A DNA stretch of 64,000 nt from Methanosarcina barkeri str. Wiesmoor (GCF_000969985.1 NZ_CP009526.1:1426001-1490000); one strand, 5' to 3'; counted from the first letter of the stretch, positions 55,321 through 64,000 are shown. A program made the numbers and translations. Notes: generated by a model not told the origin, from the letters alone.

Positions 55321-55637
55321 TATAGAAGACTATACCTGATTACTTATTAACTTTTTTAAATAATTATCAATTTAATAAAATTTTATAGAGCTTTGAGTTA
55401 CATATGAGAAACAAAGTATTTTTTATTAAACTTAAATAATTTATATTTAGTTTACAGTTGATGGAAAAAAATAATTCCTTATAATCCTGCGAAATATCCT
55501 CAAACTAACATTTCCGAGAGTAGGACAATTACCATTTTTAAATATATCTCAAATTTGACAGATTCTTCTAATTAATACAGTATTTTTTTACAAATGCAGG
55601 AAATCATTCAAAAGAAGTTAAAACTTATTTCGTCATA
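55321..55637. other. Intergenic region upstream of ABC-3C-like operon
   Basis: Very AT-rich DNA with the operon promoter. No gene seen. Confidence 0.5.
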
Positions 55638-55829
55638 AATCTCAATCTTAAGAGAGTAAAGGTTGATGAAATCTGGCCATATATAAAAAAGCAAAAAAAT
55701 GTAACTAAAGAAGGCTCTGAAGAGTGTGGTGATGTCTACTCACTTACAGCAAAATTAAATGTGACGCAAGACTGTTTCTTTTTCACCATGAAGGAAAACG
55801 TAGTAAGAAGACACTATAGAGTTAATTAG
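55638..55829 (+). pseudogene. IS1-family-like transposase fragment
   Basis: The plus strand encodes KRVKVDEIWPYIKKQKNVTK, then EECGDVYSLTAKLN, resembling the DDE region of IS1-type transposases (a DE-W-(S/F)-(Y/F)-(V/I)KKKQKNVT signature). No start, no complete domain; the relic sits directly next to the ABC-3C-like operon. Confidence 0.6.
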
Positions 55830-55890
55830 TAAGGTTAAGAAGATGCGTCCCGCATCTTCGCCTATTCCTGTAATCCAGGTACATGACCGT

Positions 55891-55950
55891 TTTTTAGATA
55901 CCAGTTTTTTAGATACCAGTTTTTTAGATATCAGTTTTTTAGATATCAGT
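55891..55950. repeat. 15-bp tandem repeat, four copies
   Basis: Units tttttagataccagt (two) and tttttagatatcagt (two) run head to tail, next to the sulfopyruvate decarboxylase gene. Confidence 0.95.
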
Positions 55951-55985
55951 TTTCAGAACCTCTTTGCTTTAAACCTCTTCAGGCC

Positions 55986-57134
55986 TCAAGCTTTTAAAGC
56001 CTCTTTGAAGCGCTTTGTAACCTCTTCAGGGCTCAGGGGGATATTGGGTGCTTTTGTATTTCCAGGCTTCAGGATTACATGGATAAAGGAAAGTTCCTGC
56101 ATGGCCCGAAACTTCCTGAAAGCTTCTATTAACTCCTCTGGACTGTTTACCTTAGCCGTATTTCGAATTCCGCAAGCAGTTGCAAAAATTTCCAGGTCAA
56201 TATAGCGGAGAGCACAGGTTTCCTGCGAGCCTGTGGAGCCATAGGCGCCATTGTCAAGGCAGATAACTATCAGGTTCTTCGGAGTTTCTCTGGCAATTTC
56301 GAGCAGGGCGTTGGGATTCATAAGCAGGCTGCCGTCTCCGTCAAAGGTCACAACCGTCTTCTCGGTTCTAAGAGCAAGGCCAAACCCTATCGACGAGACG
56401 AGCCCCATTGAACCAAACATATAAAAGTTGAGTTTTCTGTCCCTGCAAGCATAAAGTTCCTTGCAGGGAACCCCCAGATTTGTCACCGTAATTTCATCAT
56501 CGAGTTGAGAAGCAATTGCACAAATCGCATCGTTCCTGAGCATTAATGGCCTGAGGGTTTCCCTTGTAAGATTAAAACTACATGCTCTTTCCATAATCTC
56601 TGGTTTTTCGGGCAGTCCAGCCGCTTCCCAGGCACAACAATCCGAACTTTCCCAAACTTTCGGAGAAATCAGGGCTATATGTGGCCTGAGGTTCTCAAAA
56701 GCGTCTTTTATTACGGTTTCAAGGAGAGGCAGCTTTTCGGCTTCGTCAATTATTGAATATTCCAGGCCTGCTCCTTCAAGGATTGCAGGGAGATGGGCGC
56801 CAAGCGGAACCTGGGCTTCGATGCCTTCAGCGTAAACCCCGCGCCAGCTTGCCAGAACAGGTAAGGGGATCCTGCAGATTAAGTTCAGAGATTCTAGGGC
56901 ATTAATCATATTTCCAAGCCCGGTACTCTGGATAAGCATCATGGGCTTTCCCCCTGCGAGATAAAACCCGGCACAAATGCCCACGCCGTTTTCTTCTCTC
57001 GTTAACTTGATTTCAGGAAAATTTTCCGAAACCAGGGGAAGCAGGTTTTTGATCCTGTCGCAGGGCAGAGTTGCGGCAAGGTCGATACCTGACTTTTTCA
57101 TTATTGCTATGACTTCTTCTTCCGGATTTGCCAT
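55986..57134 (-). CDS. comDE: Sulfopyruvate decarboxylase, fused ComDE
   Basis: Thiamine-diphosphate enzyme that turns sulfopyruvate into sulfoacetaldehyde in coenzyme M synthesis. The N-terminal half (ComD-like: TREENGVGICAGFYLAGG, STGLGNMINALESL) is the pyrimidine-binding part with the catalytic Glu; the C-terminal half (ComE-like: GSMGLVSSIGFGLAL, TFDGDGSLLMNPNALLEI, DNGAYGSTG) is the diphosphate-binding part. In Methanosarcinales the two are fused. The ATG at 57134 has gagg seven bases before it. It is 90 bases downstream of cysteate synthase, consistent with a pathway pair. Confidence 0.9.
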   Translation of the reverse strand: MANPEEEVIAIMKKSGIDLAATLPCDRIKNLLPLVSENFPEIKLTREENGVGICAGFYLAGGKPMMLIQSTGLGNMINALESLNLICRIPLPVLASWRGVYAEGIEAQVPLGAHLPAILEGAGLEYSIIDEAEKLPLLETVIKDAFENLRPHIALISPKVWESSDCCAWEAAGLPEKPEIMERACSFNLTRETLRPLMLRNDAICAIASQLDDEITVTNLGVPCKELYACRDRKLNFYMFGSMGLVSSIGFGLALRTEKTVVTFDGDGSLLMNPNALLEIARETPKNLIVICLDNGAYGSTGSQETCALRYIDLEIFATACGIRNTAKVNSPEELIEAFRKFRAMQELSFIHVILKPGNTKAPNIPLSPEEVTKRFKEALKA

Positions 57135-57224
57135 GCACATGCCTCTTCAGCTTTCTTTATTTTTTTACTGGTTTTTGGAGTTTTTTGGACTCAGATCTTC
57201 GGCTTGTCTAGATCTTCAGCTCAT

Positions 57225-58475
57225 CTAGATCTTCAGCTCGTCTAAGGAAATATCAGGATTTTTAGCAGTAGCTACCGGCTCGATCTGATAAAGTGTGTAG
57301 TCCTCTTTCAGGCGTTTATATCCTCCGCCTGCAAGGTTCAGAAGAATAGTTTCATCCTTACTAACATTTCCTTCTTCCACAGCTTTTAATAGGGAGGCTG
57401 TTGCAACTGCTGATGGAGGGAGAATGTCGATTCCTTCAAGAGATTCGAAAAGAGCCTTAGCTTCAAGGGCTTCTTCTCTGGTAATTGCGTACATTATTCC
57501 GTCAGTGTCGGTAAGTGCATCGTATAACCCGCCCATAACCCCATATGGTGGAGTACGGTTGGTAAGCACGGTTGCATAGGTTTCTTCTACCTGTTTCTTT
57601 GCATCCTTCATGTCAAGTTCGGGAATAATTTCTCTTCTTTTTTCCTGCCAGGCATTGTACATGGGAACAAAAGGAAGGTTCTGGGCAAGCTGGAGTTTCG
57701 GGAGTTTTTGCCCGAACCGCCCATCGGTTCTGAGACGCATTGCAGCTTCCCATACTGAAATTCCTCCTGTACCGCTTCCTACTGCCTGGAAGTAGTGATC
57801 AGGCATTTTTCCTATAGTTACTGCTGCATCCAGCATCACAGTGCCCATTCCATCTCTTCTGGCGATATTTCTTGCTCCACCTTCGGATACCATACCAGGC
57901 AGCTTTGCAATCCTGCCTGCGAGATTGATAGCGTCAGTGTAATCGTTTCCTGGACTCATACTGATGAGATGGACAGATTCAGTAGGCTCCTCAGGCAGCC
58001 ACAGCTTCGAAGCTCCGGATTCCGGTACAACTATGTAGACATCAGTTCCTGTCAAAGCCGATACGTGCGCAAAGGCCCGACCGGTATTTCCTGCAGAGGC
58101 AAGGACTACGGCTTTTCCTCCGGTCTCTTTCAGGAGTTGCATGGTTGGGTGGGCTTCAAGTTCTTTAAAACTGCAGGTTTTAATGAAAGCCCCTCTTTCA
58201 GGCCAGTACCCGCTGAATCCTATATAAAGGTTAGAGAGCCCGAGTTCTCTAGCAAAAGCTTCACTTTTGTAAGTTATGGGTCCTGCATCCGTAGTGAGTT
58301 CTTCCTGGACCGGGAGCCAGGAATGAAACCTTCCAATACCTGGCTGGTTTCTTAACACCAGTCTTTTTTCTGAGTACTCCGCCCGTAAAAAGGCGTTATC
58401 ATTCTCACAGGTGAGTCTGTATTCCTGGCCGTACTCTCTTCCGCATTTAAGACATTTCAGTTTGAAGTTTCCCAT
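57225..58475 (-). CDS. Cysteate synthase
   Basis: PLP enzyme that makes L-cysteate from phosphoserine and sulfite, the first step of the Methanosarcinales route to coenzyme M. It evolved from threonine synthase: N-terminal zinc-ribbon-like CLKCGREYG, Schiff-base Lys in ERGAFIKTCSF, ASAGNTGRAFAHV for the phosphate group, and GSGTGGISVWEAA. The 416 residues are the right size. I use the ATG at 58475; GTG at 58484 is an alternative. Adjacent comDE supports the assignment over threonine synthase. Confidence 0.88.
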   Translation of the reverse strand: MGNFKLKCLKCGREYGQEYRLTCENDNAFLRAEYSEKRLVLRNQPGIGRFHSWLPVQEELTTDAGPITYKSEAFARELGLSNLYIGFSGYWPERGAFIKTCSFKELEAHPTMQLLKETGGKAVVLASAGNTGRAFAHVSALTGTDVYIVVPESGASKLWLPEEPTESVHLISMSPGNDYTDAINLAGRIAKLPGMVSEGGARNIARRDGMGTVMLDAAVTIGKMPDHYFQAVGSGTGGISVWEAAMRLRTDGRFGQKLPKLQLAQNLPFVPMYNAWQEKRREIIPELDMKDAKKQVEETYATVLTNRTPPYGVMGGLYDALTDTDGIMYAITREEALEAKALFESLEGIDILPPSAVATASLLKAVEEGNVSKDETILLNLAGGGYKRLKEDYTLYQIEPVATAKNPDISLDELKI

Positions 58476-58826
58476 CGCTATCACAGAAAATTAGGCTTCT
58501 AATTAAATATGTATTCCTGAAATGCGGATAAAATTCTCTTTTTGTGCTATATTTTTGAGTTAGTTGTCTTATTGGGAAATTTAACTCCACGAATGAGAAG
58601 AGAACCACTTTATTGGATTAACAAAGGAACGAGAAATAAACTGGAAAGCAAAGACGGAGGAATGGAAAGGAAAAATGGAGTGCCGGAAAGAAGATTATTG
58701 AAGGACGAAAGAAGACTATTGGAAAACGAAAACAGGCTATTAAAGAACGAAAGGAGACTATTGAAGAAACCAAAAGTAAACTAGTAATTAAAGTTAAGCA
58801 GGTAATTTATAGCTCGCCTCTTTTAC
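58476..58826. repeat. Intergenic region with 21-bp tandem repeat
   Basis: The unit gaaagaagactattgaagaac repeats about four times (58684-58772), and in one frame reads ERRLLKD. An 80-codon frame (58542-58784) spans it but lacks a good ribosome site and conserved N-terminus, so I do not call it a gene. Confidence 0.6.
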
Positions 58827-59285
58827 TTAATAAAAGACCGGCGGAGTGACTTTTACATTTTCATAACTCCTTGTCTTGCCTTTAGGAGGATAAACAAACG
58901 TGACAACGTCAGACTGCACCCCTAATTCATATGGATCACACAGGTAGTTTCCGGCCTCTTCTCTAGAAATGTTTAGTACCTGGAGCGAGGCACTTGATAT
59001 TCCTATCGTTTGAATCTTTACTCCCTTAAATTCGGAGAAAATTTCCTTTATCTTGGGCTCCAGGTTTTTGCTGCCAAAAAGTGATATATATGCCTGAGCA
59101 AAGGGATTGAGATGGTAGTCTATGTAAATGGTCGCATTAGTCTTCTCAAACTGAATTACCATATTGTCAACGTGAATGTATTTTCCTTCTTTGAACTGAT
59201 CTGCGCCGGTTCCAGGGACGAATCTAGCAGCTAGTAGAATGGATGAGATTAGAAGGGCAATTACAATTATCGGTTTTGTTTTCAT
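58827..59285 (-). CDS. Exported protein of unknown function
   Basis: 152 residues with an N-terminal membrane helix or signal (IIVIALLISSILLAARFV) and a single compact domain (VIQFEKTNATIYIDYHLNPF, QTIGISSASLQVL). The domain is mixed alpha/beta, with one cysteine in YLCDPYELG. It looks like a membrane-anchored extracytoplasmic protein; no family recognised. Solitary gene. Confidence 0.7.
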   Translation of the reverse strand: MKTKPIIVIALLISSILLAARFVPGTGADQFKEGKYIHVDNMVIQFEKTNATIYIDYHLNPFAQAYISLFGSKNLEPKIKEIFSEFKGVKIQTIGISSASLQVLNISREEAGNYLCDPYELGVQSDVVTFVYPPKGKTRSYENVKVTPPVFY

Positions 59286-59492
59286 GGTTCTTATTTAGTA
59301 ATAATCCTTTTTTCTAATATCTCTTTCCTGTAAATCTTTTTCTGTCAGGCCTGTTTTTCTTTAAAACTGAAACGATGTTATTTTTATTGGGATCTGGGCG
59401 ATAGTTAGACTCTTTGCAACACCATTAAATATCGCAACACTAAAGGTATCCCACCTTTTGGATTATCTAAAAAAGAATAAAGAGGCCATAAA

Positions 59493-59705
59493 ATGAGTAA
59501 AGATATTCATTTCATCTGCCCCAAATGCGGAAATACCACCTACGAAACCGGCGAGATCCGCACTACAGGCGGCTTTCTCAGCAAAATCTTCGATGTCCAG
59601 AACAAAAGATTTACCCATATCACCTGCAAGCGCTGCAAATACACCGAATTATATCAGGCTGACAGCAGTATGCTTGGAAATATTTTCGATCTGTTTACAT
59701 CGTAA
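59493..59705 (+). CDS. Zinc-ribbon protein
   Basis: 70-residue protein with two Cys pairs, CPKCGN near the N-terminus and CKRCKYTE near residue 45, typical of nucleic-acid- or metal-binding zinc ribbons. The middle part (TTGGFLSKIFDVQNKRF) matches the small Zn-ribbon family found widely in bacteria and archaea. Function unknown; solitary. Agaggccataaa precedes the ATG. Confidence 0.82.
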   Translation: MSKDIHFICPKCGNTTYETGEIRTTGGFLSKIFDVQNKRFTHITCKRCKYTELYQADSSMLGNIFDLFTS

Positions 59706-60743
59706 TGAAGTTGAGATAGGATTTTTAGCGGATATAGGATTTTTAGCGGATATTACTTTTTTCTACCTTTTTTCTACCTTTTTTCGTTTTTTGATTGTTT
59801 AGAGGGTCCACCAATAGTTGGTCGATGTTTCCAGAATATTCATACGTTCACATCTTGCTCTCACTTTTTGCTTTATGTACATTCAATTTCCTGTACACAG
59901 GGCAGCTTAAAAAGTAGATGCAAATAAACAAAAATACTCAAAGATAAAGTATTAACCAGTTAGTGAGGCGCGACCAAAAATTTTATTCCAAGTAAAGATG
60001 GTAAAGTGTATAAATATTTAAATAAAGAATTTTATATTTTCATAATTTATTGAAAACTTATTTATTTTATGCCTCATAATACTTTATAATCTATTCATTG
60101 CACATTATCTTCCAAACTTGATGATATCATAATCAATGAGTACTTTAACGTAAACACAATTAATTCTGTATTAATTTAAACCCTAATATATTATTAAGAA
60201 CACAATTAATTCTATTAATTTAAACTCTAGTATTTTATTCAGTACTCGCAACAATACATGAAATATAAATTTGCGTGCAGTAGCCCCATACTAAAGTACA
60301 AGGTATGTTTCAGACCGCCTGCTTGCTTTTCTGGGATTAACTTAGTATCCTTTTACAAGACTTTCTTAGTGCGAAGTTCCATTGCCAACTTCTGTAACCT
60401 GGTACCAAGAAACCTTATTTTACAAGAAGCAATGGCACATAGATTTATATGAAACAAAAAAAGAGGTGAGGGATTACTTTATCCTAAACCTGAAGATCAG
60501 GGTATACAATGACCCTCTGCACTTCCATGGTGCGTTCTCATTGTACTATATATATCGTCATAAAAAAGAGCCTGAAGAGAATAAGCAAAATCAAAAATTG
60601 GGCGATTTCAGGTAATGAGTTTAAATTTTATTGCTAGTGTAAAAAATGACAGGAATGTTAAAAAAGTATACAATAAAAGGAATAATTGCTAAGAAAAATC
60701 AATTGGCAAGCTGAAATCAATTATTAAGTGGACGATATAAAAT
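59706..60743. other. Long intergenic region with a possible gene remnant
   Basis: Starts with a direct repeat (gatataggatttttagcg, twice). A plausible coding segment at about 60382-60615 (TWYQETLFYKKQWHIDLYET, then FILNLKIRVYNDPLHFHGAF, YIYRHKKEPEENKQNQKL) has no proper start and no recognised family, so it may be the 3' end of a decayed gene. The rest is AT-rich with aacacaattaattct repeats (60152-60205). Confidence 0.4.
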
Positions 60744-63008
60744 ATGAGTCCTAAAAATACTAACGATCAGGAGCCCATATCCTATCAGGCACTAATGGAT
60801 GAAAACCGTGCCTTAAAAGATAAAATCCAGAGCCTGAGAGCACACCTAGAGGAAGCTGAAGAACTTGAGTGCTCTATAATCAGCAAAGTGGGTCCGGAGC
60901 GCGAGTTGAGTAAGACTTTCCGTGAGTCACTTAACTCCATCAATCTGACAATTCATTCAATCCTTGATTTCGACGAGATTATGAAAAAAATTGTTTCAGA
61001 AGCAGCCAGGGCAATTGGGAGTGAGACTGCCGCTATTTTTCTTAAAAAGGGCACCCGTTGGGTTCTCAGCTATTCACATGGTTTTCCAGAAGATATGATT
61101 GGATTGGGAATGAATGACGAGGAAGAACCTCATATTGCACTTGCAACTAAAACTAAAAAACCGGTCGCTATTAACGATGCCTTTAATGATGAAAGGGTAA
61201 ATCGCGATTATATGAGGAAATGGAACGTTCGTTCCGCACTGGTTGTACCTCTTATAACCAGAGATGAAGTTATCGGTGTGATCTTTTTCAACTTTCACAA
61301 ATCTACTTTTGCATTTAGTGACGTCCATATTAGTTTTGGGACGCAGCTTGCGTCATCTATATCACTAACCTTGGAAAATTTCCGCCTGATTGAGAATCTT
61401 AAAATAGAACTTGTCAAACACAAGCAAGCTGAGGAGGCATTACGCGAAAGTGAGGCAAAGTATCGGCAGATTGTGGAAACCTCTCAGGAGGGTATATGGT
61501 TAACTGATAACAGCAATCGAACAGTTTTTGTCAACCAGAAAGTCTCTGAAATGCTGGGCTATAGTATAGAAGAGATCCTGGGACGGTCGCCTCAAAAGTT
61601 CATATCCCCTGAGTTTAGCACAGGGATGGAGGATAGACTGCGCGAGTATATGCCGGAAGTTAACCGCTTGGAAGTTAACCGCTTGGAAGTTAACCGCTTG
61701 GAAGTTAACCGCTTAATTGACTATCGGTTCACCCGAAAAGATGGATCAGATCTATGGTGCATTCTTTCCTTCAGTCCATTATTCGATGATCAAGGAAAAT
61801 ACGCAGGGTCATTGATCATGATTATGGACATTACCGACTGCAAGCGAACTGAAAAAGCCCTTAAAAAAGCCTACAATAGTTTAGAAGAAAAAATAAAAGA
61901 ACGCACAGCAGAGCTGAAAATTGCTTACAGTTCATTAAAAGAAAATGAACGAAGTCTTGCTGAAGCTCAAGAGCTTGCTCATATTGGAAATTGGTGTCGC
62001 AATATTGAAACCGGGGAAGTACGCTGGTCTGATGAAGTTTATCGTATTTTTGGATTTAAGCCTCAAGAATTTGGCGTCACCTACGATATGTTTTTGAGCC
62101 GTGTACATCCAGATGAGCGTGAGTATTTAGTTGAAGTAGTCAAACAAGCTTTAGATAAAAAGTTCTTTGACGCTGAATATAGAATAATCCGACCTGATGG
62201 AGTAGAGCGTATACTGCACGAGGATATCAAAGTTATTTGTGACAATGAGAATACTCCAATTCGACTGAATGGGACAGTTCAGGATATTACTGAACGTAAA
62301 AAAGCAGAAGAAGCTCTGATAAAACTCGAAAAGACCCGGATAAAGGAAATTCATCATAGAATCAAAAATAACTTACAGGTAATCTCTTCCCTGCTGGACC
62401 TCCAGGCTGATAAGTTCAAAGATGAATCGGTTAGAAAAGCTTTCAGTGAAAGCCAGAACCGTGTATTTTCAATGTCTCTTATCCATGAAGAACTCTATAA
62501 AGGGGATGAAGCCTGTTCACTGGACTTTTCTTCCTATCTAGAAAAGTTAGCTGAAAATCTATTCAGGACTTACAGCACTAGCGGCAAAAGTATCCACCTG
62601 AATACGGATCTGGAAGAAAACACATTTCTTGACATGGATACTGCTGTCCCATTGGGCATAATAGTTAATGAACTCATTTCTAACTCCTTAAAGCATGCAT
62701 TTACTGAAAAAAAAGAAGGAGAAATTCAAGTCCGTTTTTTCAGGGATAAAGAAAAGTGTAACGAAATGCACAGTTTAATATTCAGCCTGATAATTTCGGA
62801 TAACGGAATAGGAATTCCTGAAGACCTGGATTTAGAAAATATCAAGTCGCTTGGCCTGCAATTAGTAAATATCCTTGTAGACCAGTTAGACGGAGAACTT
62901 CAACTGAAAAGGGACAATGGTACTAATTTCACATTGAAGTTCTCAGTAAAAGAAAAAGCAAATCAGGCATGTCAACAGCCCTACATCAATTCGTTAAACA
63001 AAAAATGA
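60744..63008 (+). CDS. GAF-PAS-PAS sensor histidine kinase
   Basis: 754-residue cytosolic kinase with no membrane segments. Order: short N-terminal coiled coil; GAF (about 65-222, ending ISLTLENFRLIE); PAS (about 235-370, SEAKYRQIVETSQEGIW); coiled coil; second PAS (about 410-515, LAHIGNWCRNIETGEVRWSD); a HisKA_2-type dimerisation helix with the phosphoacceptor His in EIHHRIKNNLQVISSLLDL (about 535); and an ATPase domain (LISNSLKHAF, DNGIGIPEDL, GLQLVNILVDQLDGEL). The first PAS carries a VNRLE pentapeptide repeat. No response regulator is in the window. The next gene is a truncated copy. Confidence 0.9.
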   Translation: MSPKNTNDQEPISYQALMDENRALKDKIQSLRAHLEEAEELECSIISKVGPERELSKTFRESLNSINLTIHSILDFDEIMKKIVSEAARAIGSETAAIFLKKGTRWVLSYSHGFPEDMIGLGMNDEEEPHIALATKTKKPVAINDAFNDERVNRDYMRKWNVRSALVVPLITRDEVIGVIFFNFHKSTFAFSDVHISFGTQLASSISLTLENFRLIENLKIELVKHKQAEEALRESEAKYRQIVETSQEGIWLTDNSNRTVFVNQKVSEMLGYSIEEILGRSPQKFISPEFSTGMEDRLREYMPEVNRLEVNRLEVNRLEVNRLIDYRFTRKDGSDLWCILSFSPLFDDQGKYAGSLIMIMDITDCKRTEKALKKAYNSLEEKIKERTAELKIAYSSLKENERSLAEAQELAHIGNWCRNIETGEVRWSDEVYRIFGFKPQEFGVTYDMFLSRVHPDEREYLVEVVKQALDKKFFDAEYRIIRPDGVERILHEDIKVICDNENTPIRLNGTVQDITERKKAEEALIKLEKTRIKEIHHRIKNNLQVISSLLDLQADKFKDESVRKAFSESQNRVFSMSLIHEELYKGDEACSLDFSSYLEKLAENLFRTYSTSGKSIHLNTDLEENTFLDMDTAVPLGIIVNELISNSLKHAFTEKKEGEIQVRFFRDKEKCNEMHSLIFSLIISDNGIGIPEDLDLENIKSLGLQLVNILVDQLDGELQLKRDNGTNFTLKFSVKEKANQACQQPYINSLNKK
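61656..61715 (+). repeat. 15-bp tandem repeat inside the kinase PAS domain
   Basis: gaagttaaccgcttg occurs four times in frame, giving VNRLE pentapeptides in the first PAS domain. The period of 15 keeps the frame open. Confidence 0.95.
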
Positions 63009-63083
63009 CTTCAAGCCTGTATTTTACTTTAGAATTTAATTAATTTTTTCTTATCATTTCAGTGAAGAACTTGGTTTCTATAA
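63009..63083. other. Short intergenic stretch before minisatellite
   Basis: A T-rich stretch that may end the kinase transcript. Nothing else seen. Confidence 0.3.
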
Positions 63084-63270
63084 CAGAATGAGTGCAAATA
63101 CAGAATGAGTACAAATACAGAATGAGTGCAAATACAGAATGAGTGCAAATACAGAATGAGTGCAAATACAAAATGAGTACAAATACAGAATGAGTACAAA
63201 TATAGAATGAGTACAAATACAGAATGAGTACAAATACAGAATGAGTGCAAATACAGAATGAGTACAAATT
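63084..63270. repeat. 17-bp minisatellite, 11 copies
   Basis: Eleven contiguous 17-bp units, cagaatgagt(g/a)caaata, the last ending in tt. It separates the kinase from its truncated copy. All positions are conserved, so it is not CRISPR; opposite-strand frames across it are an artefact of the repeat. Confidence 0.97.
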
Positions 63271-63413
63271 TGCTGATTGTTTTTTATTATATATAAAGTT
63301 AATATAATATTAAATTTCTAATTTGTTTATTAATATTAAACTTTTATTTTTTAAATTGACTTTTTGATAATTTATTGGAAAAATATTTATTTTTTTACAT
63401 CATAAATATATGC
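63271..63413. other. AT-rich promoter region of truncated kinase copy
   Basis: About 140 bp of AT-rich DNA with no recognisable element other than the flank of the truncated gene. Confidence 0.3.
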
Positions 63414-63899
63414 ATGAGTTACAAAGACACTACAAATCAGGAGTCTATATCCTATCAGGCTCTAGTAGATGAAAACCACGCCTTAAAAGATGAGATACAG
63501 AATCTGAGAGTACATCTAAAGGATGCTGAAGAAAGGGAAAGAAGTCTTACTGAAGCTCAAGAAATTTCTCATATTGGAAATTGGTGTCGCAACATTGAAA
63601 CCGGGGAAGTACGCTGGTCTGATGAAGTTTATCGTATTTTCGGATTTAAGCCTCAAGAATTTGGCGTCACCTACGATATGTTTTTGAGCCGTGTACATCC
63701 AGATGAGCGTGAGTATTTAGTTGAAGTAGTCAAACAAGCTTTAGATAAAAAGTTCTTTGACGCTGAATATAGAATAATCCGACCTGATGGAGTAGAGCGT
63801 ATACTGCACGAGGATATCAAAGTTATTTGTAATAATGAAAATATTCCGATTAGGCTGAACGGAACAGTTCAGGATATTACTGAACGTAAAAAAGCATAA
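63414..63899 (+). CDS. PAS-only truncated copy of the upstream histidine kinase
   Basis: 161 residues: an N-terminal coiled coil similar to the kinase at 60744 (NQESISYQALVDENHALKDE) joined directly to the second PAS domain (HIGNWCRNIETGEVRWSD to GTVQDITERKKA). GAF, first PAS, HisKA_2 and ATPase domains are missing. From about 63550 to 63895 the DNA is almost identical to the kinase at 61960-62305. A TAA replaces GAA right after KKA, and a second stop follows in frame, so it ends where the kinase core would begin. It may be expressed as a PAS-only protein or be a pseudogene. Confidence 0.7.
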   Translation: MSYKDTTNQESISYQALVDENHALKDEIQNLRVHLKDAEERERSLTEAQEISHIGNWCRNIETGEVRWSDEVYRIFGFKPQEFGVTYDMFLSRVHPDEREYLVEVVKQALDKKFFDAEYRIIRPDGVERILHEDIKVICNNENIPIRLNGTVQDITERKKA

Positions 63900-64000
63900 A
63901 AAGCTTTGATATGATTCAAAATTGATCGTTTATTAGCCAGTACTGGACAGTATCGTCTTTACGGGAGCTTTTCACGCTCGACGAAGGAGAGCGGCCTGTA
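63900..64000. other. Window end, no gene
   Basis: The last 100 bases include a more GC-rich stretch (cgggagcttttcacgctcg) that I cannot assign. Confidence 0.3.

Noticed and set aside
57225-58475. Threonine synthase
   Set aside because: Adjacency to fused sulfopyruvate decarboxylase and the CLKCGREYG start fit cysteate synthase of the CoM pathway better.
58542-58784. 80-codon frame rich in ERRLLK repeats
   Set aside because: Frame created by a 21-bp tandem repeat; no supported start and no conserved domain.
63040-63267. Two long frames on the minus strand with Cys/Ile/Tyr-rich periodic sequence
   Set aside because: They merely translate the 17-bp minisatellite, which reads open in several frames; no ribosome site.

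Overview
The window looks like a chromosomal segment of a Methanosarcina-type methanogenic archaeon. The evidence is a corrinoid methyl-transfer protein beside a RamA-type activase, coenzyme M synthesis through cysteate synthase and a fused sulfopyruvate decarboxylase, methanogenesis marker protein 16, an archaeal type II glyceraldehyde-3-phosphate dehydrogenase, PKD and DUF3344 surface proteins, AT-rich repeat-laden intergenic DNA and Shine-Dalgarno sites of the GGAGGTGA type. Species cannot be fixed from sequence alone.

Layout. 1-2.7 kb: corrinoid protein and its reductive activase. 3-7 kb: a PAP2 membrane phosphatase, then pdxS and pdxT (pyridoxal phosphate synthase). 7.4-10.7 kb: a methyltransferase divergent from a TrmB-type regulator, an FMN-binding protein and a double CDGSH iron-sulfur protein. 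11-12.8 kb: a secreted protein of six PKD modules. 13.2-22.9 kb: a long minus-strand transport cluster with a lipoprotein binding protein, two permeases, a double ATPase, two SAM-dependent methyltransferases and a DrrAB-like exporter pair. One permease has lost its normal start codon and one ATPase is reduced to a stub. 23-31 kb: a universal stress protein, gap, rubrerythrin, pgk and an unusual flavoprotein disulfide-reductase homologue, among transposon relics and MITE-like elements. 32-36 kb: a MerR/GyrI regulator with a broken copy, a nicotianamine-synthase-like gene, an ArsR regulator and small membrane or exported proteins. 36.4-42.2 kb: three DUF3344 surface proteins and a LolD-type ATPase with no permease. 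42.2-46.3 kb: an ECF transporter core (EcfT and a double EcfA) and an HTH regulator. 47.2-48.8 kb: a ubiquitin-like ThiS/MoaD protein coupled to a 42-residue protein, then a tandemly duplicated tRNA Val-Phe-Gly cluster. 49.3-51.5 kb: a metallo-beta-lactamase-fold protein and methanogenesis marker 16. 51.8-55.3 kb: a three-gene overlapping operon that resembles an ABC-three-component conflict system. 56-58.5 kb: coenzyme M synthesis. 58.8-64 kb: small proteins, a GAF-PAS-PAS histidine kinase and a truncated copy of it.

Two gene sets deserve most attention. The nuclease/middle protein/Rad50-like ATPase operon (51.8-55.3 kb) is a candidate defence system. The importer-methyltransferase-exporter cluster (13-23 kb), with a nicotianamine-synthase-like gene about 10 kb away, could make, export and recover an opine- or nicotianamine-like metal chelator; this link is inference. 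The window is also full of short tandem repeats (units of 10-39 bp) in intergenic DNA, and some of the same kind have entered coding sequence.
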